Source: Ignavibacteriales bacterium (GTDB taxonomy: Bacteria > Bacteroidota > Ignavibacteria > T3Sed10-11). Taken from it: a stretch of DNA of 48,791 nucleotides. The position numbers were made by a program, and so were the translations under genes. The DNA lies in assembly GCA_003568415.1 (NCBI GenBank), contig PWXV01000248.1, positions 1-48,791 of the forward strand, given 5' to 3'. The notes under the pieces were generated by a model. The model saw nothing but the letters and a program-made list of their open reading frames with translations, did not search any database and was not told the DNA's origin. How positions within the stretch are numbered: position 1 is the stretch's first letter; each line of letters begins with the position of its first letter. Of the stretch, positions 31,591-39,038 are shown in pieces.

Positions 31591-33117
31591 TTATCCGACA
31601 CTACCTTCAAGGCTCACACCCAGAAGTTTTTGTGCTTCAACTGCGAATTCCATCGGAAGTTCTCTAAACACTTCTTTCGCAAAGCCGTTTACGATTATCG
31701 ACACAGCGTCCTCTGTCGAAATACCGCGCTGGTTTAGATAAAATATCTGGTCTTCACCAATCTTTGAAGTCGTTGCTTCGTGCTCTACCTGCGAGGAGGT
31801 ATTATTCACCTCAACATACGGGAAGGTATGAGCACCACACCGGTCACCGAGAAGCAACGAATCACATTGGGAGAAGTTACGAGCATTTTTAGCTTTTTTC
31901 ATAACTTTCACGAGTCCACGATAGGAATTCTGGCTCACACCGCCGGCAATACCTTTTGAAACAATTGTACTTTTAGTATTATTGCCAAGATGTATCATTT
32001 TTGTTCCGGTATCAGCCTGCTGATGATTCATCGTGAGCGCAACAGAGTAAAACTCGCCAATCGAATTGTCACCCTGCAACACGACGCTCGGATACTTCCA
32101 GGTAATAGCAGAACCGGTTTCAACCTGTGTCCATGAAATTTTTGAATTCACACCGGCACATTTACCCCGCTTCGTCACAAAATTGTAAATGCCGCCCTTA
32201 CCGTCCTTATCACCGGGGTACCAGTTTTGTACGGTGGAATATTTTATTTCGGCATTGTCAAGCGCAACCAACTCAACAACTGCAGCGTGCAACTGATGGG
32301 TATCGCGCTTGGGTGCCGTACAACCTTCGAGGTAACTTACATATGAACTATCTTCGGCAACGATCAATGTCCGCTCAAACTGTCCGGTGTTCTCGCTGTT
32401 AATACGAAAGTATGTCGACAGCTCCATCGGACAGCGAACGCCTTTCGGCACATAGACAAAAGAGCCATCACTGAACACCGCTGAATTTAACGCGGCGAAA
32501 AAGTTATCATTATAGGGAACGACCGAACCGAGATATTTCTTCACGAGGTCGGGATGGTTGTGGACCGCTTCAGACATTGAACAGAAAATAATACCTTCTT
32601 CAGCCAGCTTCTCTTTAAATGTTGTCGCAACAGACACACTATCGAACACTGCATCAACCGCAACACCGGCAAGCATTTTCTGTTCTTCAAGCGGAATACC
32701 GAGCTTCTCGTACGTCTTTATCAGTTCCGGATCAACTTCATCAAGACTCTTCGGGCGGTCATCATCCGTTTTGGGTGCAGCATAATACCGCTGACTTTGA
32801 TAATCGATCGGAGGATATTTAACATTAACCCAGGTCGGCTCTTTCATTTTTTGCCAGTTACGAAATGCCCTCAGTCTCCACTCAAGCATCCACTCAGGTT
32901 CTTTCTTCTTCATCGAAATAAAGCGAACCACGTCTTCATTCAAACCCGGAGCTGCGTACTCCTGTTCAATATCGGTATAAAATCCCCACTTATATTCCCG
33001 ATTACCAAGGGCTTCAAGAGTATCTTTTTCAGTTACTTTTTTCTTTGCCTTGTGAATCTTTTTTTCTTCCTGGGTAACCTCTGCCTGAAGCTGTTCCTTC
33101 TCTGTTGAGTTACTCAT
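31591..33117 (-). CDS. sufB: Fe-S cluster assembly protein SufB
   Basis: [38 protein letters not shown]-type motif, [21 protein letters not shown]. Confidence 0.97.
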   Translation of the reverse strand: MSNSTEKEQLQAEVTQEEKKIHKAKKKVTEKDTLEALGNREYKWGFYTDIEQEYAAPGLNEDVVRFISMKKKEPEWMLEWRLRAFRNWQKMKEPTWVNVKYPPIDYQSQRYYAAPKTDDDRPKSLDEVDPELIKTYEKLGIPLEEQKMLAGVAVDAVFDSVSVATTFKEKLAEEGIIFCSMSEAVHNHPDLVKKYLGSVVPYNDNFFAALNSAVFSDGSFVYVPKGVRCPMELSTYFRINSENTGQFERTLIVAEDSSYVSYLEGCTAPKRDTHQLHAAVVELVALDNAEIKYSTVQNWYPGDKDGKGGIYNFVTKRGKCAGVNSKISWTQVETGSAITWKYPSVVLQGDNSIGEFYSVALTMNHQQADTGTKMIHLGNNTKSTIVSKGIAGGVSQNSYRGLVKVMKKAKNARNFSQCDSLLLGDRCGAHTFPYVEVNNTSSQVEHEATTSKIGEDQIFYLNQRGISTEDAVSIIVNGFAKEVFRELPMEFAVEAQKLLGVSLEGSVG

Positions 33118-33177
33118 ACAATCTCCCTTATAGCTTAGTACAATCTAATTTAACATTAATATTTTCAGTCACTTATG

Positions 33178-33202
33178 AAATAAGACTGTTTTAGTCCTAT
33201 TT
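33178..33202 (-). promoter_or_regulatory. IscR/Rrf2-type operator palindrome upstream of sufB
   Basis: Minus strand AAATAGGACTAAAACAGTCTTATTT; core GACT-AAAAC-AGTC fits the E. coli IscR type-1 core GACTRWWWYAGTC. Confidence 0.75.
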
Positions 33203-33364
33203 GCCAGCAAAAAAGAAGCGGCGATAAGTTGCCGCGAAATTCATAATATAGTAAGGTATAAAAAAATAGCGTTGAAATCAAGGTACTTATTATGCATTTA
33301 CTTTAAAAACGAGATTAATTGGGCCCTGGTTCCATTTTTTTTGCTTTTTCATTAGATTGTTACT

Positions 33365-33799
33365 ATGTCGCAAGAGCACTTTGAACATAATGTCGATGAA
33401 CGCCGCACTATGATACAAGCGTTAGCTGAAAATTTCAAAATAAACGATATTACAATACATGCAGCGGTCGATATAGAGGGACTCCCATTGCCCAAACTTT
33501 TTCCAAATCCGGGATTTGGTGATCAGCGCCGTAAGCAACCCCATATACTCGGTGTTCATAATAAATCAGGAGAATTATATATCGGGCTTGTAAAAACAAA
33601 GGATGATGATCTGACTGATGAATCATCACTTACCGAATACGACCTATATATGGATATGACAATGAAGCAGGAAGGGATTCGCTTTTGTATAATGATGCAT
33701 GAACATCGAATTCAACATTTCAACAGCTTTATTACGCACTACCTGCATCCCGACTTCTGGCCGAATATGATGGTCATAGCCTACTCAGAAGATTCATAG
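33365..33799 (+). CDS. Hypothetical protein
   Basis: ORF divergent from sufB; no family recognised. Confidence 0.65.
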   Translation: MSQEHFEHNVDERRTMIQALAENFKINDITIHAAVDIEGLPLPKLFPNPGFGDQRRKQPHILGVHNKSGELYIGLVKTKDDDLTDESSLTEYDLYMDMTMKQEGIRFCIMMHEHRIQHFNSFITHYLHPDFWPNMMVIAYSEDS

Positions 33800-34224
33800 G
33801 ACCGGAGTCGCGAAAATTCCAGTTGCCACGCATCGGCATTCCTTACACCCATCGTGATTTGCCGCTCAGTCTTTTCGCACCGGCAATATACCGTAATATT
33901 TTTTTTATCAGTACCCGGGCGAAGTTCACAGCGTTCGGGTTCGTCTGTACCTGCCCCATGAAACTCACACTCGAATACAGGTATTTGTTTCCAGTTAAAA
34001 ACAACTAATCGCTCACCGGTCAGGATCGCCATCCCCATGAACCTTCTTCGCAGGTCATCGGGATTGCGCATGAGAAAAAATGCAAGACTGGTCTGTAAAA
34101 TTATGCCTTCGTGGCGATAGTGAAATATTTTGTTTTCAAGTTTGCTTTTAATTCGAATCAGTACTATGCTCCCGATAATAATAATAGCGGGAACAATTAA
34201 TGCAATATTAACCCAGGGACTCAT
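33781..34224 (-). CDS. Hypothetical membrane-anchored protein, possibly PH-like
   Basis: N-terminal TM helix; MAILTGERLVVFNWKQIPVFECEF; 3' end overlaps the convergent ORF by 19 bp. Confidence 0.65.
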   Translation of the reverse strand: MSPWVNIALIVPAIIIIGSIVLIRIKSKLENKIFHYRHEGIILQTSLAFFLMRNPDDLRRRFMGMAILTGERLVVFNWKQIPVFECEFHGAGTDEPERCELRPGTDKKNITVYCRCEKTERQITMGVRNADAWQLEFSRLRSYESSE

Positions 34225-34232
34225 TCAGTATA

Positions 34233-35312
34233 CTATTCTCGTTTGATTTCATATAACCGACTTTTAATCTGTTCATCATCGGGGAATTTGCGCAAAGCGT
34301 GCTTGAAGGCTTCGATTGCTTCTTCGATTTCACCGAATTTATAATAACTTTCTCCGAGCAGGTACAGCGCATCCCTGTTTTCGGGTTCGAGCAAGACTGC
34401 TTTCTGTGCCAACTGCAAACCACGCTCAATGTGTACATTCTCATTAACTAAAAGCCAGCCGGTTCTTATAAGCGTTGTAATATCCTCGCTATCTCTTTCG
34501 ACCATTCGATCAGCGATATGAACGACTCTTTTCCGCTCACGTTTAGCCGCATCATATTTATCATTCTTTTTGAACAATGTTGCAGTTCGGGCGCGTGCGT
34601 GCATACCAAGAAATTCCTCCCACAGTAAAAATATTCGCTCCAATTCACCCACCGGATCGGAATGATCTTCAACACGGAGGTCGATAAACCTGTCATTGTA
34701 CCCGGCGTAGCCACCGTTCTTGCGGTTTACAACAAGTGCTGAGGACTGACTTCCACGCCGGTCGCCACCCGCTTCTTCTCCGGCACGAAGCGCTGCGAGC
34801 AATCGAACTGCAAGATCACCATCTGTTTCACTAAATGCCCGTGCCATATCCCGAACAACCTTCTCACTTTCGAGTATATTTCCCTGCACGGTAAAATATT
34901 CGCCGGTACTATGGCCTGCCCAGTCGTTACACTCCTCACCAGTCCACGCCCAAACTCCACCGCGGGCATCCACAATTCCAAGCTGACGATAACCGGCATT
35001 TTCATCTTTCCCGATAAGCGCTTGTCCGGTTTCTGCTGCCGATTTTCCTTCTCTCAGCATTTGCAGTCCATCCGGACCATAGCGTGTATTTGCCCAGGCT
35101 TGTGTTGCAATAGCACCTACCCCTGCCTCGACCCATGGCACAACCGGTCCGACGCCTAAAAACTTCGACTGAACTGCGACGCCAAGATCGCCGTTAACCG
35201 GGTCATAGGCAACTATGGAATACGTACTGACATCTTCCCATTGGCCGGTATTCACTATGTTTATACCGAGAAGAAGCGTCGTTACAATCAAGGATATAGA
35301 TTTATTCATCAT
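34233..35312 (-). CDS. Secreted DUF1028 (Ntn-hydrolase-like) protein with C-terminal TPRs
   Basis: STYSIVAYDPVNGDLGVAVQSKFLGVGPVVPWVEAGVGAIATQAWAN; start moved to MMNKSISL, which begins a signal peptide. Confidence 0.87.
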   Translation of the reverse strand: MMNKSISLIVTTLLLGINIVNTGQWEDVSTYSIVAYDPVNGDLGVAVQSKFLGVGPVVPWVEAGVGAIATQAWANTRYGPDGLQMLREGKSAAETGQALIGKDENAGYRQLGIVDARGGVWAWTGEECNDWAGHSTGEYFTVQGNILESEKVVRDMARAFSETDGDLAVRLLAALRAGEEAGGDRRGSQSSALVVNRKNGGYAGYNDRFIDLRVEDHSDPVGELERIFLLWEEFLGMHARARTATLFKKNDKYDAAKRERKRVVHIADRMVERDSEDITTLIRTGWLLVNENVHIERGLQLAQKAVLLEPENRDALYLLGESYYKFGEIEEAIEAFKHALRKFPDDEQIKSRLYEIKRE

Positions 35313-35378
35313 TATTAATACGATATAATAATTATTGGGGCGTGAGAATAGTATGAAATTACTAAAGATACATATAAG

Positions 35379-35407
35379 TTGCAAATTAGTAACGCATTGT
35401 GTATACT
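35379..35407 (+). promoter_or_regulatory. Sigma70-like promoter for the ECF operon, predicted leaderless
   Basis: TTGCAA-N17-TATACT, ATG 7 nt after the -10 box. Confidence 0.55.
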
Positions 35408-35414
35408 TTTTATT

Positions 35415-36023
35415 ATGAATATTGCCTCATACTTACGTACCAACATCACACCACCGGTTTTTTCGCTTATGACGGTTGGTGTTGCAGTTAATCTCGGAAT
35501 GGGACAACTCGTTGCACTATTAAAGATACCGCTGTATTTGGATTCGCTCGGCACGGTCGTGGTCGCCGCCCTGTGTGGAATAGTACCCGCTATAATTACA
35601 GGAATTATATCCAACCTGCTTGCAAGCGCCGTATTTAGTCCGGTAATGATGTTTTTTATACCCGTTATGATCATCATCGCAATTCTTGCCGGAATATTCA
35701 CAAAAAAAGGATTTTTTCTCCATTGGTGGAAAGCCATCCTCGGGGGCATACTCGTTGGTATATGTGCGGCACTCGTTTCCGCACCTATATCTGCCTATTT
35801 ATTCGGCGGTATTACGCTTGCCGGCACAGATTTTCTTGTCCTCTATTTTAGAGCAACCGGTCAGGAATTAATGCAGGCAGTGCTGTATCAAGGCCTTGCT
35901 TCAGATCCTGTAGATAAGGGAATTACCTTTTTGCTGGCTTTTGCCATCCTCAGCAAAATGCCGAGAAATCTGCTTATGCGCTTCCCCGGGTATCATCATC
36001 TGAGGCCAAACAACAAAATATGA
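35415..36023 (+). CDS. ECF transporter S component (substrate unknown)
   Basis: Multi-TM; LDSLGTVVVAALCGIVPAIITGIISNLL; first gene of S-T-A-A operon. Confidence 0.8.
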   Translation: MNIASYLRTNITPPVFSLMTVGVAVNLGMGQLVALLKIPLYLDSLGTVVVAALCGIVPAIITGIISNLLASAVFSPVMMFFIPVMIIIAILAGIFTKKGFFLHWWKAILGGILVGICAALVSAPISAYLFGGITLAGTDFLVLYFRATGQELMQAVLYQGLASDPVDKGITFLLAFAILSKMPRNLLMRFPGYHHLRPNNKI

Positions 36024-36748
36024 TACGGTATCTACCCCATCCTGCACCGATGTTTTTCTTTTTATTATTTATTATCATTGCAGGATTTGTACTCACCATC
36101 GAACTCCGCTTCATATTCAGTGCAGCATTGCTTGTTTTGTTTGCTCTACACATCAACGGAAAAAAGATACTACGGACAATTGTAAGAATTGTCGTTCCGT
36201 TATGTATTGCAATAGGATTGTTTATGACGTTTATTTATCCCGAAACGGAACGATGGGTGACCATTGCCGGCATACGGCTTTCCCACGAGGGTTTAACCGC
36301 CGCCGGTGAAATGACATCACGTATCCTATTTCTCTTTACCGGCATCATTGCATTTTTTAATCTTATTACAATTCACCGGCTGGGCTCGTATTTGTATCAA
36401 AGAAATCTCCCGGTTTGGCTGGTATTCATTTTGATCAATGGTTTAAAATTTGTCGAGCGTTTCAGAAACAATCTTAACGAGATTCACTTTTACCAGCACT
36501 TGCGGGGTATGCCGCTCGATACCGTGTGGCAGCGCTGGCGGGCAACAATTAAAATCCTTATCCCGCTCCTGTATGTCATGATCGAAGAAAGCTCCGACCG
36601 CGCGGTGGCACTTGAAATGCGGGGATTCACGGCGTTGAATGAACGCACCGCACTCGATCCGGATACCCAAACGCCGGCAGACAGGATTTTCGGTTTCATG
36701 CTCATTGCCGGTACTTTTATTGTTTTGTTATTCGGTATCATTCTATGA
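36020..36748 (+). CDS. ECF transporter T component (EcfT/CbiQ family)
   Basis: Multi-TM; coupling motif SSDRAVALEMRGF and QHLRGMPLD. Confidence 0.87.
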   Translation: MIRYLPHPAPMFFFLLFIIIAGFVLTIELRFIFSAALLVLFALHINGKKILRTIVRIVVPLCIAIGLFMTFIYPETERWVTIAGIRLSHEGLTAAGEMTSRILFLFTGIIAFFNLITIHRLGSYLYQRNLPVWLVFILINGLKFVERFRNNLNEIHFYQHLRGMPLDTVWQRWRATIKILIPLLYVMIEESSDRAVALEMRGFTALNERTALDPDTQTPADRIFGFMLIAGTFIVLLFGIIL

Positions 36749-37578
36749 TCGAAATTCAAAATTTTTCTTGTTTTGATGAATCGGCAAAACCGATCCTTGA
36801 TAATGTATCGTTTACGATACACGCTGACGACCGTGTGTGTATACTCAGCGACAACCAGGAACACGCTACAATAGTATGTCACGCACTTGCCGGCACTCTG
36901 AAGCGAACCTATCCCGCGCATACAACCAACGGTGAGATAACATTTAAAGGAAATCCTGTTCACACAATTGAATCACACCACCGGAGTGAACTGATTGCCT
37001 ATGTTCCTCCAAATTCCGATTTACTCATCAGCGGCGTAAAAGAAACGGTGTTCGGTGAAATTGCATTAAGTCTTGAACTCGCCGGTGAAAAACCGTCAGC
37101 GATCCGTGATAAGGTTTCGGATATCCTTCGTAAGCTCACTATTGAAAAACTTGCCGGGCGCGATCCCGATGAACTATCAGGCGGTGAACGGCACAAGGTT
37201 GCACTTGCCTCAATGATAATACGGAAGCCGGATATTCTTATTCTCGACAATCCCACTATGTTTCTTGACATAACCGGACTGAACAATTTACTTACCATAC
37301 TGCGGCACTACGATGGAGCTATTGTCATTGCCGATCCGAATCCATATGCCTGGGCATCGTTCGCAAAACGTTTTATCGTTATAAAGCAAAATGAAATCCG
37401 GGTGGCAGAATCGCCCGAGGATTATATCCGGGCAATCAATTCCGGGGAGATTACAAGTGAATTACCTGCCTGGATAGCATTATACCGGCTTATACAACAA
37501 ACACATCGGCTGGATGAAATTCCTCATACATTGTCAGGCAAACCATATATTCGCAAAATCGCCGGGGTATTGGAATGA
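36745..37578 (+). CDS. ECF-type ABC ATPase with degenerate Walker A, Walker B Glu and H-loop; intact LSGGE
   Basis: ILSDNQEHATIVCHALAG; ELSGGERHKVALAS; ILILDNPTMFLDI; IADPNPYAWA. Confidence 0.88.
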   Translation: MIEIQNFSCFDESAKPILDNVSFTIHADDRVCILSDNQEHATIVCHALAGTLKRTYPAHTTNGEITFKGNPVHTIESHHRSELIAYVPPNSDLLISGVKETVFGEIALSLELAGEKPSAIRDKVSDILRKLTIEKLAGRDPDELSGGERHKVALASMIIRKPDILILDNPTMFLDITGLNNLLTILRHYDGAIVIADPNPYAWASFAKRFIVIKQNEIRVAESPEDYIRAINSGEITSELPAWIALYRLIQQTHRLDEIPHTLSGKPYIRKIAGVLE

Positions 37579-38384
37579 TAACGTGTGAGCATGTATCATA
37601 CCGCTATCCGAACGGGCAGGGTATACATTCAATAGACCTGACGATACCGGACCGATCGATATATTTACTCGCCGGTATGAACGGTTCAGGGAAAAGTACA
37701 TTACTGAAAGTACTCGCGGGAGGATTAAAAGATTACGCCGGAATCATAAAAATGCACGGGGAAGATATCCGGGATTTACGTGCAAAACAAAAACGACTTT
37801 TCACCGTTTCGCTTTCCCCGCAACAACCTGAAAAACAATTTTCACTTCCGACGGTAAAAGATGAGCTGCGGTTCACGGCAAATGCAATCAAACAACCTGT
37901 AGATACCGATCTCGAATCACAACTACTTGACTTGCTGCAATTGCGACCCCACCTCGAAGATTCACCTTTTGACCTGCCGCCGGTAAAACGAAAATTGCTA
38001 TCTCTGGCAATAGCTGCAGTTATCCCTTCCCCTTTCATTGCCCTTGACGAACCCACTGCGGGAATTGACCGGATGCATAAACCATTGGTCTTGCAATTTA
38101 TCAGGTTTCTTTTTATACATAAAGGAGTGATAGCTGTCAGTCACGATATCGATACATTCCTCCCTTTATCTACTCATATCGGGCTTATGAGCGAGGGGAC
38201 GATTATGGATTCGACAGACAAAAACTCTTTTTTACAAAAATGCATTGACCGTAACTACACGGCGGAACTGATGCGTCCATTCATCGTTCCCCGTTTAGCA
38301 AAACTTCTCGTAAAGGAACCGGCAGGATCGGTGGACGATCTTGCCGCCATTATTAAGAAAAAACTTGGACATAAACACGTATGA
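37575..38384 (+). CDS. ECF-type ABC ATPase with intact Walker A/B and H-loop; degenerate signature
   Basis: [51 protein letters not shown]. Confidence 0.9.
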   Translation: MITCEHVSYRYPNGQGIHSIDLTIPDRSIYLLAGMNGSGKSTLLKVLAGGLKDYAGIIKMHGEDIRDLRAKQKRLFTVSLSPQQPEKQFSLPTVKDELRFTANAIKQPVDTDLESQLLDLLQLRPHLEDSPFDLPPVKRKLLSLAIAAVIPSPFIALDEPTAGIDRMHKPLVLQFIRFLFIHKGVIAVSHDIDTFLPLSTHIGLMSEGTIMDSTDKNSFLQKCIDRNYTAELMRPFIVPRLAKLLVKEPAGSVDDLAAIIKKKLGHKHV

Positions 38385-38992
38385 TACATATAGATCCATC
38401 ACAATTAACCACACGCGAGCGATACCGATTAATGATCAGCTCGATCATCCCACGGCCTATTGCGCTGGTTACAAGCATTGGTAATAATGGTGTTATAAAT
38501 GCAGCTCCCTTTAGTTTTTTTAACGGTGTTACCTCTTCACCACCGATAATCTCAATCTCGGTCGGTTACCGGAAAGGAAATGCCAAGGATACCGCACGAA
38601 ACATCAGGGAGCGCGGTGAATTTGTGGTAAATATTGTTTCTGAAAGTATCGCCGAGAAAATGAATATTGCCTCAGCCGAATACCCTCCGGAGGTAAGTGA
38701 AATCAGCAAAGCAAATTTACAGATTATACCTTCTGAATTGGTCTCGCCTCCGCGATTAGCAGAATCTCCCGTTCATATGGAATGCAAACTGTATAAACTC
38801 ATTGAAATCGGCGAAGGACCGAACGATCTCATCCTCGGTGAGGTAATCCGCTGGCACCTTAACCCGGATGTGAAAATTGACGACCGGTACCATATCGATC
38901 CGGAATCACTGAAGGTGATCGGACGCCTGGGCGGCCCGCAGTACTGCACAACGAATAATATCTTTGAAATGGTGAGACCGAAGGTGGAATGA
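38381..38992 (+). CDS. Flavin reductase family (FMN-binding split barrel) protein
   Basis: SSIIPRPIALVTSIGNNGVINAAPFSFFNGVTSSPPIISISVG. Confidence 0.93.
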   Translation: MIHIDPSQLTTRERYRLMISSIIPRPIALVTSIGNNGVINAAPFSFFNGVTSSPPIISISVGYRKGNAKDTARNIRERGEFVVNIVSESIAEKMNIASAEYPPEVSEISKANLQIIPSELVSPPRLAESPVHMECKLYKLIEIGEGPNDLILGEVIRWHLNPDVKIDDRYHIDPESLKVIGRLGGPQYCTTNNIFEMVRPKVE

Positions 38993-39038
38993 GTCTGGCC
39001 TTAATCGAATAGCTGGATGGTAAAGACATTTATACGAA

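Noticed and set aside
35313-35414. Riboswitch upstream of the ECF S component
   Set aside because: Divergent gap is about 100 nt and the predicted promoter abuts the ATG, leaving no leader for an aptamer.
36745-37578. First ECF ATPase as a decayed pseudogene
   Set aside because: Frame is full length, LSGGE is intact, start/stop overlaps with both neighbours are preserved, and the partner's loss is complementary rather than random.
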